Part shown: in pieces, positions 43,545 to 52,595 of the stretch
Layout of the letters: every line of letters begins with the position of its first letter
Position numbering within the stretch: the stretch's first letter is position 1
Origin: Chloroflexota bacterium
Lineage (GTDB): Bacteria; Chloroflexota; Anaerolineae; Aggregatilineales; Phototrophicaceae
Length of the DNA: 64,000 nucleotides
Assembly: GCA_011523705.1 (NCBI GenBank)
Contig: WTGC01000140.1
Span: 62,001 to 126,000, forward strand
Direction: 5' to 3'
Program-made: the position numbers and the translations under genes
The notes under the pieces: generated by a model
The model's input: only the letters and a program-made list of their open reading frames with translations
What the model was told of the DNA's origin: nothing
Database searches by the model: none

Positions 43545-43573
43545 TAGGCAATTTGCCTAAGACTTTATATACT
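43545..43573 (+). promoter_or_regulatory. Promoter with overlapping palindrome TAGGCAA-T-TTGCCTA
   Basis: TAGGCA (43545-43550), 17 bases, TATACT (43568-43573). The -35 box is the left half of a perfect 15-base palindrome (43545-43559), a classic repressor position. It would drive the membrane protein at 43649 and perhaps the PucR gene behind it. Confidence 0.45.
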
Positions 43574-43648
43574 ATGTCCAAAGATTCAATGTCGCCGCCG
43601 GCAGATTGGATCCAAACGGCATTTCTGTGAGAGACCAAAAGCGTCAGC

Positions 43649-43999
43649 ATGGCCGCCGACACAGCTTCCGAACCAAAATCCGACGATGAATGTCGAATCG
43701 AGCGATTCACCTGGTTTGCCGTCGTCGGCGTCTTGGTCATCACCGGCGCGCTTCCCAGTTGGTTGACTTTGCACAACGGCGTCACGCCGCTGGCGACGGG
43801 CTGCATTTTGATGCTCTCCGGTTTCCTGCAGTATCGCCGAGGCTTTCGCGTCGGGTACTTGACCTGGGTCGCCGGGACGCTGCTGCTGGTCTCCGCGGGC
43901 TTCAATTTCGCGAGCAGACCCGATCTCGACTTGTCGCTGATCGCCATCGTCGCCGCCATCATTGTCGTCGGCGCCGGCATCTTCACCCGAGAAACTTAA
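43649..43999 (+). CDS. Four-helix membrane protein of unknown function
   Basis: 116 residues. A charged N-terminus (about 1-20) precedes hydrophobic segments at about 22-41, 46-61, 69-86 and 92-111. Not recognised. It lies 36 bases before the PucR regulator and may be cotranscribed with it. Confidence 0.6.
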   Translation: MAADTASEPKSDDECRIERFTWFAVVGVLVITGALPSWLTLHNGVTPLATGCILMLSGFLQYRRGFRVGYLTWVAGTLLLVSAGFNFASRPDLDLSLIAIVAAIIVVGAGIFTRET

Positions 44000-44035
44000 T
44001 TTCGAAATTTTGACAACAGATTGCCGAGCCAGACC

Positions 44036-45682
44036 ATGAGCATCACACGGACGCAAGAACTGACAGTGGAAGAAATACGCAAACTTACTCTACCCTTGAG
44101 CACGCATGTACTGTCGGGCGAGGGACTGTTGGACCGGCCGGTTTCCTGGACCACAATCATCCATCCCGAAGACGACATTGCGTCAAAGTCGGTGCAAAAG
44201 CGCGAGCTCATCTTGATCGCGTCGGTGAGCAACCCGCCAAAAGCGCATAATGACACCGAACTTGTGCAATGGGCGGCCCGCGCCGGCGCCTCCGCCGTTG
44301 TCTTTTGCGGCAAGGTGAGCACGATGGCGCTTGCCGAGTCGAAGTCACGCAATTTGCCCGTCCTGGCGCTGCACGGCGAAGTTCGAATCCGCGAGGTCGA
44401 GAAGTCGATCATTAGCTTGCTGGTCAATCGCAAGGGTCAGATCGAAAGACGCGGCACGCAAATTTATCGCCAGCTCACGCAGATTTCGTCGCGCAATGAA
44501 GGCATGGATGGCCTGGTGGTCGCGATGGCGCGTCTGACGAAGAAGACGGTCATCGTGCACGACAAGCGCCTGCATCCCCTCTCGCACAAACTGCAGCCCG
44601 AATTCGCCGGCATCTGGGACGATATCGAGTATTTCCTGAAGAAGCAGGACAACTTGCCGGTCGAGCTTCACGATCGGCATCGGGTCGTCGAAGTTGACCC
44701 GCCAGTTCTAATGCAAGCCTTGCCGCTATCCGGCGTGGCAAGGTTGGTGGCGCCGGTCATCTCCAAGAGTCTGGGGCGGGGCTACCTGTCAATCATTGGG
44801 CGCGAGAGCGATCTCGATGAGATTGATCAACTCGTATGCGAACACGGCGCCGCCGCCTGCGCGCTGGAAATGGCCAAGCAGAAAGCGGTGAACGAGACTG
44901 AAAAGCGGCTGCGCGGCACTTTTCTCGATCGGCTCTTGCTCGGCGATGTCAGCCAGCAGGAAGCCATCCGCCAGGGCGAGCGCTTCCAACACGATATGAC
45001 GCAGAGCCATGTCGCCTTCGTGCTTTCCTGGCGCGGCGACGGTCAGCCGTCGCTCCGGCGACTGGAAACAATCGTCAACGCGACAATCACGCGGCAGCAG
45101 GCGGAGGCGCTGGTATGGATGCGCGAACGCGAAGGCGAAGTCGTCGTTTTCCACGCGACTGACTTTGAAGATCCGATCGATCACAGCCTGGCGCTTTCGG
45201 AGGCCTTCAGCCAAGAGATCAAACGGCGGCATCCGCTCAATCGAGTGGCGATCGGATTGGGTCAAGTGGCGCGCGAGGTCAACGTCTGGCGGTCCAGCTA
45301 TCGCGACGCGGTCCAAGCGAAAGAGCTAGCTGAACGGTTGCAAACTGATATTCCCCTGTTCATTGGAGATCTGGGCGTCTATCAACTGATCCTTAGTCTG
45401 TCTGATCGAGACAAGCTGGCCGACTTCTGCGAACTCACATTGGGGACGCTCACGGAATATGACACGCGCCAGAACGCCGACCTGATAAAAACGCTGGAAG
45501 CATTCTTCAATTGCCACGGCAACCTGTCGCAGACCGCCGAGTCCCTGATTGTGCATCGCAACACATTGCTTTATCGAATGAATCGCATCAACGAAATCGC
45601 CGGGATAGACCTCAATCGTCCGGAAACGCGCTTGGCACTGCATCTGGCACTGACGATTCGCCGACTCTTGTCCCTCGGTTAG
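44036..45682 (+). CDS. PucR-family transcriptional regulator (first of two)
   Basis: 548 residues from ATG 44036. The N-terminal PucR ligand domain (VEEIRKLTLPLSTHVLSGEGLLDRPVSWTTI) is followed by a middle GGDEF-like or GAF-like region and the C-terminal PucR helix-turn-helix with TLEAFFNCHGNLSQTAESLIVHRNTLLYRMNRINEI. Relatives control purine, amino-acid or GABA catabolism. It reads toward gltB, 297 bases away; a similar regulator sits on the other side of gltB. Confidence 0.88.
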   Translation: MSITRTQELTVEEIRKLTLPLSTHVLSGEGLLDRPVSWTTIIHPEDDIASKSVQKRELILIASVSNPPKAHNDTELVQWAARAGASAVVFCGKVSTMALAESKSRNLPVLALHGEVRIREVEKSIISLLVNRKGQIERRGTQIYRQLTQISSRNEGMDGLVVAMARLTKKTVIVHDKRLHPLSHKLQPEFAGIWDDIEYFLKKQDNLPVELHDRHRVVEVDPPVLMQALPLSGVARLVAPVISKSLGRGYLSIIGRESDLDEIDQLVCEHGAAACALEMAKQKAVNETEKRLRGTFLDRLLLGDVSQQEAIRQGERFQHDMTQSHVAFVLSWRGDGQPSLRRLETIVNATITRQQAEALVWMREREGEVVVFHATDFEDPIDHSLALSEAFSQEIKRRHPLNRVAIGLGQVAREVNVWRSSYRDAVQAKELAERLQTDIPLFIGDLGVYQLILSLSDRDKLADFCELTLGTLTEYDTRQNADLIKTLEAFFNCHGNLSQTAESLIVHRNTLLYRMNRINEIAGIDLNRPETRLALHLALTIRRLLSLG

Positions 45683-45873
45683 CATCCGGTGGCTCACTTT
45701 GTTTCGTCTAATCGATGACAGGGGCCGAGGTTCGCGTCATCGCTGTCGACAAATGATAAAGAATGGCAGCGGGCGTCCTTGTACATTTTGCCCAGTGGTT
45801 CGGCGATATTATCCATAACATCTTTCAATGCCGCTGCGCCGCAAGCCTGCTAGAATAAATGAACGAATTGGGT

Positions 45874-45883
45874 TATGATCATA
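45874..45883. promoter_or_regulatory. Palindrome TATGATCATA upstream of gltB
   Basis: A perfect 10-base palindrome about 100 bases before the gltB start, within the 297-base gap after PucR. It might be a regulator site. No convincing sigma70 promoter for gltB could be placed in this gap. Confidence 0.25.
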
Positions 45884-45979
45884 TTCATAGCGCTTGGGTC
45901 CTGTGGTGGACTAAACTTGCATTGCCCATGCGTAATATATTGTTTCAGGGACCGGCTCAACTTATCTTAAGGGTGAGAT

Positions 45980-48900
45980 ATGTCTCGCATACACGATTTG
46001 CCAAGCGACCATCCCTTCGCCGATCTTCACCCGATTGATCGGGACCATCGCGACGCCTGCGCCCTGATATGTTCGGTGCGCAAAGGCGGGCAGGCGACGC
46101 ATGGCAACGTCAAGAGGACCATTGAAGCGCTCACCCGCATGGGCCACCGTACCGGTTATGTGAATGGCGAGGGCGACGGCGTCGGCGTCATGACCGACAT
46201 ACCCCGTCAGCTCTGGACCAAGTGGCTGGCGGAAGCGGGCTTGCGTTCGTCGCTGGCGACCGATCGCAACTTTTGGGTCGCCCATGTGATGATCCCGGCG
46301 CATGACCGCAGGCGCGCTCAAAACATCGTCGACCAGATTTGCCGCCAGATCAGCGAGGTTGGCTTGCATATACTGCTTGACCGCGCGGGCCGCGTGAATC
46401 CGCAGGTGCTGGGTCCCAACGCCGAGGCTAACGAGCCCGTCTTCTGGCAAATAGCCGGCATCAATGGCCAGATCCAGTCGGAGAAACTGGATCGCACGCT
46501 CTTCGAGTTGCAAGTGCAATTGGAAAGCGAGCTCGAAGTCCACTTTCCCTCGTTCTCGGCGCATAGCGTCGTCTACAAGGTGCAAGGCACGATTGAGATT
46601 TTGCGCCGCTACTACCCCGAACTGCGCGACCCGGATTACGCCTCCTCAATCACCATGGGGCATGCGCGTTACAGCACCAACACCAATCCTATATTCGAGC
46701 GCGCCCAGCCCTTCAACCTCATTGAGCACAATGGCGAATTCAACACCATTTCGCGCTTCCGGCTGGAATCGGACATGCTGGACATCCCTATGGTGGAGAA
46801 CGGTTCTGATTCTCAGGATGTCGACCGCACGATTTATGCGCTCTGCATGCGCCATGGTCTGGATCTCATTGAGGCGATGGAGCATATCTTCCCGCCCTTC
46901 GAGCACGACCTAATTCAAAATGCGCCCGAAATACACGATATGTACGCCGAAATGAGACAGTCTTTCGGTCCCTTCGCCCAGGGTCCCGCGGCTGTTGTCG
47001 CGCGGCTGGGCAATGAGGCTGTCTTCAGCGTCGATGCCTTGGGCTTGCGCCCGCTCTGGTATGGCGAAACGGAAAAAGAATACTTCGTCACTTCTGAGCG
47101 GGGCGTTTACGCTCTCGACTCCATGTCGGTCAGCCCGAAGCCGATGGCGCCTGGCGAGAAGATCGCGATGAAAGTCAACACCGGGCAGCCGATCCAGGTG
47201 ATGGATTACCCGGCGATTCAGCAATACGTCTACAGCCGATATCGCGATCGCCAGCCCTTCGAGCTCTCACCCGGCGGCATTTGGAGCGCCGAAGTTGATC
47301 ACGCGACTGCATCGCCGACGGCGACCTACCCCATCCGCCCGGCATCAAATGGCGGCGGGCAGTTGCAAGCGCAGGCGGCGCCCGTAGCCGTTCTGGAGCG
47401 CAGCGCCGAATCGCAGAGAGCGGCGATTGAAATGCCATGGTCCGATTCGCCGGTCAAGGTCAACGCGGCCGTCATGGCGGGCTTTGGCTGGGAGCGCTAT
47501 CACGTAGAGATCGTGAAGGCCCTTTCCGAGAGCGGAAAAGAGCAGATCGGGTCGCTTGGCTGGGATGGCCCCCTGGCGGCGATCAGCAATTCGCGAGCTA
47601 ACCTCGCCGACTTCTTCAAAGAGACGATCGCTGTCGTGACCAATCCGTCGATCGACCGCGAACGCGAACAGGCGCAGTTTTCTTCGCAAGTCTTGATCGG
47701 CTGCCGACCGGAAATCGCAGCCGGTCGCGAAGCCGACGCCACCCTGATCCGACTGGAAATCCCGCTCTTGCTGGATGCCATCCCCGAAATCGACGATATC
47801 GAGCGCATTCGGGATATCGCCAGCAAGCACGGAACGATGCTCATTCAAGACTTGGCCGAGACCTTCGAGGACAGAGCCGCCTTCTTTTCGATGGGCTGTC
47901 CAATGGACACAAGCGTCGACCAGGCAGTCGAGTCTTTGCAGAAGCGAGTGGTCGAGGCGGTGTTAGATGGCGCGCAATGCATCATCCTCGACGACAGCGC
48001 CATCGCAGCGGGCGAGGAGCTGTATATCGATCCGCTATTGGCGATTGCCGCGGTGGACAAAGCGCTTCGACTGGCCGATCACGCGCCGAATCTGCGACGC
48101 CGGGTCGGCTTGGTCATCCGTACCGGCGCCTTGCGCGATCTGCACGATTTGGCCATCTGCCTGAGCCTGGGCGCCAATGCGATCCTGCCTTACGCGATGT
48201 ACGCTGTGGCTCTGGGCACGGCGCCGCGCGGCAGCAGGAAACCGCTGGTCATGGAACAAGTTGAATCCTCAATGGGCAATGCCTTGAAGGCAATCCATGC
48301 CGGTTTGCAGAAGATCACGTCGACAGTCGGCTGCCACGAGCTGCGCGGATATGGGCATAGCTTCAGTTCCATTGGCTTGTCGCAGAATATCAATGACTTG
48401 CTCGGCACGCCGAATTACTTCGGCTCGGCCGGTCGCGGTCTCACCTGGACATCGGTTTATAACGACGCCGAGGAACGCGCGCAGGAATTCCGCGGCGAGG
48501 TGCGCGCCCGCTTGAAGAACCCGGACCGCTTCTACCCCAAGATGTGGAAGAAGGCCGAGGCGGTCGCCCACGGCGAACTTCAATTCGATGAATACACCGA
48601 GACCCTGCTCAAGCTGGAAGAAAACATGCCCGTCTCTATTCGGCACGTTCTCGGGCTGAAAGAGAGCCAGACGCCGGTCGAGCCGGATGAAGTGGATATC
48701 AGCATCAATGGCTATGACATGCCGGTTCTCATCAGCGCGATGTCCTTTGGCTCGCAAGGCGAATTGGCTTATCGCTCCTACGCCGAGGCGGCCCACCTGC
48801 TCAACATCATTTGCATGAACGGCGAAGGCGGCGAGATTCACGACCTGCTCGGCCGGCACCCGCGCAATCGTGGACAGCAAGTCGCTTCAGGTCGCTTTGG

Positions 48901-50683
48901 CGTCAACATCGCCTTCCTGAACGCCGCCGATTATATCGAGATCAAAATCGGACAGGGCGCGAAACCGGGCGAAGGCGGCCATCTGCCGGGCTACAAAGTC
49001 ACCGAGCAGATCGCGGCCGTGCGCAGTACGACGCCGGGCGTCGGCTTGATATCGCCGAGCAACAACCACGACCTCTACTCGATTGAAGACCTCGCCCAAT
49101 TGATTGACGAACTCAAGACCGCCAACCCGCACGCCAAAGTGTCGGTAAAGCTGCCGGTTGTTCCTGGCATTGGCATCATCGCGGTCGGCGTCGCCAAAGC
49201 GGGCGCCGATATCATCACGATTACGGGCTACACCGGCGGCACTGGCGCCGCGCGCGCGCATGCTCTGCGGCACGTCGGCTTGCCGGCAGAAATCGGCGTC
49301 TGGCTTGCGCATCGTCATTTGATCGAAAGCGGCTTGCGAGATGATGTCGAGCTGTGGGTCGATGGCGGCATGAAGAGCGGTCGCGATGTGATCAAGATGG
49401 TATGTCTGGGCGCCAACCGTGTCGGATTTGCCACTCTGGCGATGGTGGCGCTCGGCTGCACGATCTGTCGCGGCTGCCAGGACGGCACCTGCCATGTCGG
49501 CATCACGACGCATGTCAAGACCAAGGAAGAGGCTGAGAAACGGGACTTCAAAGCTTTCCGTCCCTTCGAGGAGCGCGGTTCGCCGCATAGCATCGTCACC
49601 ATGTTCGACGCCTTGGCCGATGACATTCGCAAGTGGGCGGGGACAATGGGCGTCAGCAGTTTGCAGGACATCGTCGGGCGAGCTGACCTGTTGTATCAGC
49701 GCTCTCACCATGACCGAATCGATCTGACGGGCCTGCTGCGCCCGGTCCCGCGCGCGCAGTTGACGCCGGCGCAACCGGGCGGCCGCCGCATCTCGCGCCC
49801 GCGCAACACCGTCAGCAAGCAGATTACCGATATCGTCACCGAATATGTCGACAAAGGCGAATACGAGTTGACCTATGACGACGAGCAAGTCATGGCGATG
49901 GATCGCGCCTTGGGCACGCATTTGGCCGGCGCCATCAAACGCCAGGATGTGCCGCAAGCCAACCGCATCCGCGCCATCAATCTGTCATTCAGCAACTCGG
50001 CGATCCCTGGCAATGGATTGGCTGCCTTCATCGACGACCCGGTCAATGTGCTGGTGGAGGGCGGCGCGCAAGATGGAGTCGGCAAATGCGCCGCGGGCAG
50101 CAAAGTCTCGATCCTCAAGGGGCTCAACCACAACGGACGGCGGCTTGATGGCTCGGTGGGCAAGAGCTTCGCTTATGGCGCGCAAGGCGGTCTATTCATC
50201 GTACAGGGCGATGCCGATACCCGCGCCTGCATCCGAATGAGCGGCGCTGATGTGGTCTTCGGCGGTGAAATCGTGGAACCGCTGAACGACAGCCTGGGCG
50301 GTCTGGGCGCGCGCGCCAATCTCAAAGGATACGCCTTTGAGTACATGACTTCCGGGCGCGCGGTTGTTCTGGGCGATCCCGGTCCCTGGATGTGCGCTGG
50401 TATGACCGGCGGCGTCGTCTATCAGCGTGTTCAGCCGAATATGGGCTTGACCATCGAGGCGATTCAAAGCCGTATCGCATCGGGTTCAGTCGTAGAGATT
50501 CAACCGCTGGAAGACGAGGGACACAACGATGTTCGTGAGCTCTTGAACGAGTACATTCGTACGTTAGAGGAAAATCACCAATCGAGCGCGGCCGAGCCGC
50601 TGTATCCGTTGCTGAAGCGACCGAGCGATCACTTCGTCAAGATCGCGCCGCCGGAAGCGCGCAAGATCGTCAACGAGAGTTGA
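45980..50683 (+). CDS. gltB: Glutamate synthase large chain
   Basis: 1567 residues. Makes glutamate from glutamine and 2-oxoglutarate. Domains in order: class II glutamine amidotransferase (27-430), with C27 in RDACALIC the likely N-terminal nucleophile after propeptide removal; a Pro/Ala-rich linker (435-475); the central domain (EQIGSLGWDGPLAAISNSRANLADFFKE); the FMN synthase domain (about 840-1240); and the C-terminal GXGXG beta-helix. The 3Fe-4S cysteines are C1160, C1166 and C1171 in GCTICRGCQDGTCHVG, with an extra C1163. AAGGGTGAG precedes the ATG. No small subunit gene (gltD) is near, so the electron donor is unclear. Confidence 0.95.
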   Translation: MSRIHDLPSDHPFADLHPIDRDHRDACALICSVRKGGQATHGNVKRTIEALTRMGHRTGYVNGEGDGVGVMTDIPRQLWTKWLAEAGLRSSLATDRNFWVAHVMIPAHDRRRAQNIVDQICRQISEVGLHILLDRAGRVNPQVLGPNAEANEPVFWQIAGINGQIQSEKLDRTLFELQVQLESELEVHFPSFSAHSVVYKVQGTIEILRRYYPELRDPDYASSITMGHARYSTNTNPIFERAQPFNLIEHNGEFNTISRFRLESDMLDIPMVENGSDSQDVDRTIYALCMRHGLDLIEAMEHIFPPFEHDLIQNAPEIHDMYAEMRQSFGPFAQGPAAVVARLGNEAVFSVDALGLRPLWYGETEKEYFVTSERGVYALDSMSVSPKPMAPGEKIAMKVNTGQPIQVMDYPAIQQYVYSRYRDRQPFELSPGGIWSAEVDHATASPTATYPIRPASNGGGQLQAQAAPVAVLERSAESQRAAIEMPWSDSPVKVNAAVMAGFGWERYHVEIVKALSESGKEQIGSLGWDGPLAAISNSRANLADFFKETIAVVTNPSIDREREQAQFSSQVLIGCRPEIAAGREADATLIRLEIPLLLDAIPEIDDIERIRDIASKHGTMLIQDLAETFEDRAAFFSMGCPMDTSVDQAVESLQKRVVEAVLDGAQCIILDDSAIAAGEELYIDPLLAIAAVDKALRLADHAPNLRRRVGLVIRTGALRDLHDLAICLSLGANAILPYAMYAVALGTAPRGSRKPLVMEQVESSMGNALKAIHAGLQKITSTVGCHELRGYGHSFSSIGLSQNINDLLGTPNYFGSAGRGLTWTSVYNDAEERAQEFRGEVRARLKNPDRFYPKMWKKAEAVAHGELQFDEYTETLLKLEENMPVSIRHVLGLKESQTPVEPDEVDISINGYDMPVLISAMSFGSQGELAYRSYAEAAHLLNIICMNGEGGEIHDLLGRHPRNRGQQVASGRFGVNIAFLNAADYIEIKIGQGAKPGEGGHLPGYKVTEQIAAVRSTTPGVGLISPSNNHDLYSIEDLAQLIDELKTANPHAKVSVKLPVVPGIGIIAVGVAKAGADIITITGYTGGTGAARAHALRHVGLPAEIGVWLAHRHLIESGLRDDVELWVDGGMKSGRDVIKMVCLGANRVGFATLAMVALGCTICRGCQDGTCHVGITTHVKTKEEAEKRDFKAFRPFEERGSPHSIVTMFDALADDIRKWAGTMGVSSLQDIVGRADLLYQRSHHDRIDLTGLLRPVPRAQLTPAQPGGRRISRPRNTVSKQITDIVTEYVDKGEYELTYDDEQVMAMDRALGTHLAGAIKRQDVPQANRIRAINLSFSNSAIPGNGLAAFIDDPVNVLVEGGAQDGVGKCAAGSKVSILKGLNHNGRRLDGSVGKSFAYGAQGGLFIVQGDADTRACIRMSGADVVFGGEIVEPLNDSLGGLGARANLKGYAFEYMTSGRAVVLGDPGPWMCAGMTGGVVYQRVQPNMGLTIEAIQSRIASGSVVEIQPLEDEGHNDVRELLNEYIRTLEENHQSSAAEPLYPLLKRPSDHFVKIAPPEARKIVNES

Positions 50684-50709
50684 TGCGAAACTTGGAGTTG
50701 CTTGAGAAG

Positions 50710-50736
50710 CGCCGGGCTGTGCGCTGCTGCCTGGCG
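50710..50736. other. Hairpin between convergent gltB and PucR genes
   Basis: CGCCGGGC (50710-50717) and GCCTGGCG (50729-50736) pair with one G-T, leaving an 11-base loop. No T-run on either side; it may act as a weak two-way terminator. Confidence 0.35.
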
Positions 50737-50753
50737 ATTATACAGTTCCCGAC

Positions 50754-52409
50754 TTAATCGCTGGCTTTCGCCCCCGGTATCGTCGCCAAGACGCGCCGCG
50801 TCTTCAGCGCCAGGTGCAGAATCAAGCGATTGTCCGAATCGTCGAGATCAAGTTCGGCCAATTCGGCGATTCGCTCCAAACGATAAACCAGCGTATTACG
50901 GTGCACATCCAGTTCTTGCGCCGCCTTCGCCAGATTGCCGTTGGCGGCGAAGAATCCATTCAAGGTTCGCACAAGGTCACCTTGCTTGCGCTTGTCGTGT
51001 TCAATCAAGGGGCCGAGCGCGTCGTGGCAGAAGCGCTGCAAATGCTCCAGATTGCGTTCCTTCAGCGCCAGCAGCAACTGATATAGTTTGAGGTCGCCGT
51101 AGAAGGTGGTCGCGTCATAGTCGCTCAACTCGTAGGCGATGCCGACGGCGTCCTTCGCCTCGCGGTAGGCATCGCGCAGGCTGGACAGTCCGTTCGCGGG
51201 CCGGCTGATACCGGCCGACACTTGGCCATCTGCGCCGCGAGCCGCCAACTGCGCCCGCACATCCTCAACGCATGATCGCGCGCGCGCCATGGCGACCGCA
51301 TCTTCCACATCAAGCGGATACAGCGCGACGATGACGTCAACATACTGCCCGACAGCCCCGTTGATGCCGCGCCGAGACATGTCATCACGCACCAATGAGA
51401 TAGACGATTCCAGCGGTATGGATTGTCCTGATTCGTCCATCGCCCGGTATACTGCGGCCGCGTAACGAGAATCCGGTTGGAAGCCCGTGCGCAAAGCGCG
51501 CGTTCGCAAGAGATCATCGTCAGCCGGCGTGCCGCTCAGCCACATTTGAATCCAGTCGCCCCTGGTCTGCTCCACTGCGGATGCTATTGCGCGGTTCTTC
51601 GCCATCTCGATCGCGCAGACATCGCCGCCGTAGGTCAATACGAGTCGGTCGAATTCAGTCATGTCGTCGGCGCTGTCAATCACCGACAGGTATCCGGCGA
51701 CGCGCTTTTCCACTTTGAGCACGGTCGTGTAGCCCAAAGGGCTGGCGATGATGGAGCCGAGCATTGACGGCGCTTCGTCCATGAGCCAATGCTGGAATTC
51801 ATCATGAGGCGCCGGCAAGGCGCGGACCCGACCATTCAGACCGCGGCGACCCATATAAGGCAAAGTCTGCGCGATCAAATTGCCCGCGTCATCGTGAATC
51901 GCGATCGGCTTGCCAGTTGATCGCGCCATCACCTGCAGCAAGCTGTTTAGGTCGCGATTCTCAGCCGAAAGCCGCGTCAGTTGACGTTGAATTTCGATCG
52001 CGCGCTCGGTCAGGCGCGCCGCTTGGTTGAGAATCAAGGCGTTCACCGCGCGCTCTACGGTGGTGAGGCTGGTGTCTTGCGGCACTGACAGTAGCGCAAC
52101 GCCGCAGTCATTGGCTGCGTTCACAGCATCCTGCCCCACCGAGCCGGTTGCCAGTACGCCGTTAACGCCGAAATCCGCAAGTTGGCGCAAGACACTCGAG
52201 AGCGTCAGGCGACTGTCGAAGCTCCGCAGGACATCCATCGACACCAGCGCCAACTCGCCGCCATAGATATCGGGAAAGACCGGCGGCTGCGCCCTGATCG
52301 TCACCGACCAATTCACCTGTGTATCGGGGTCGCCAGCGACGATGCTCGCGCCCAATGGCAAAGAGTAACGAAGCAAGGATTGAATCGAAGCTGCGTTTTT
52401 ATCTGACAT
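50754..52409 (-). CDS. PucR-family transcriptional regulator (second)
   Basis: 551 residues from ATG 52409, preferred because the longer reading adds 23 residues without similarity. PucR N-terminal domain (SLLRYSLPLGASIVAGDPDTQVNWSV), then a GAF-like part around STGKPIAIHDDAGNLIAQ, and the C-terminal helix-turn-helix LNGFFAANGNLAKAAQELDVHRNTLVYRLERIAEL. It is clearly a paralogue of the regulator at 44036, facing it across gltB. A direct repeat (TCTCTATCTT, twice) lies upstream. Confidence 0.88.
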   Translation of the reverse strand: MSDKNAASIQSLLRYSLPLGASIVAGDPDTQVNWSVTIRAQPPVFPDIYGGELALVSMDVLRSFDSRLTLSSVLRQLADFGVNGVLATGSVGQDAVNAANDCGVALLSVPQDTSLTTVERAVNALILNQAARLTERAIEIQRQLTRLSAENRDLNSLLQVMARSTGKPIAIHDDAGNLIAQTLPYMGRRGLNGRVRALPAPHDEFQHWLMDEAPSMLGSIIASPLGYTTVLKVEKRVAGYLSVIDSADDMTEFDRLVLTYGGDVCAIEMAKNRAIASAVEQTRGDWIQMWLSGTPADDDLLRTRALRTGFQPDSRYAAAVYRAMDESGQSIPLESSISLVRDDMSRRGINGAVGQYVDVIVALYPLDVEDAVAMARARSCVEDVRAQLAARGADGQVSAGISRPANGLSSLRDAYREAKDAVGIAYELSDYDATTFYGDLKLYQLLLALKERNLEHLQRFCHDALGPLIEHDKRKQGDLVRTLNGFFAANGNLAKAAQELDVHRNTLVYRLERIAELAELDLDDSDNRLILHLALKTRRVLATIPGAKASD

Positions 52410-52444
52410 GACCAGAGTCCATCTGTTGTTTCGACAAGCGCGCG

Positions 52445-52491
52445 TCTCTATCTTGACGCAATCTGACAAAATAAACAAGAATCTCTATCTT
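52445..52491. repeat. Direct repeat TCTCTATCTT upstream of the second PucR gene
   Basis: TCTCTATCTT at 52445-52454 and at 52482-52491, 37 bases apart (about 3.5 helix turns), in the 186-base gap before the regulator. A possible autoregulatory site. Confidence 0.3.
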
Positions 52492-52529
52492 CTTTGTACG
52501 CTCTTGCCAATTCTAGCAGCAAACTGGCG

Positions 52530-52568
52530 AAAAAAAACAGGGCGAATTCAAGTTTAGCAATCGCCCTG
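52530..52568 (-). terminator. Intrinsic terminator of ileS
   Basis: Minus strand: CAGGGCGA, 15-base loop, TCGCCCTG (52538-52568), a perfect 8-bp stem, directly followed by eight T (52530-52537). It lies 28 bases after the ileS stop. Confidence 0.8.
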
Positions 52569-52595
52569 CTTCATCGGTTGGTTAGTTCTTACAAC

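Noticed and set aside
45900..45925. Sigma54 promoter (TGGACTAAACTTGCA) before gltB
   Set aside because: The GG to GC spacing is one base short of the strict -24/-12 spacing, and no activator gene of the sigma54 type is present.
46000..50683. Fusion of large and small glutamate synthase chains
   Set aside because: The protein ends with the GXGXG beta-helix; no FAD or NADPH binding motif follows.
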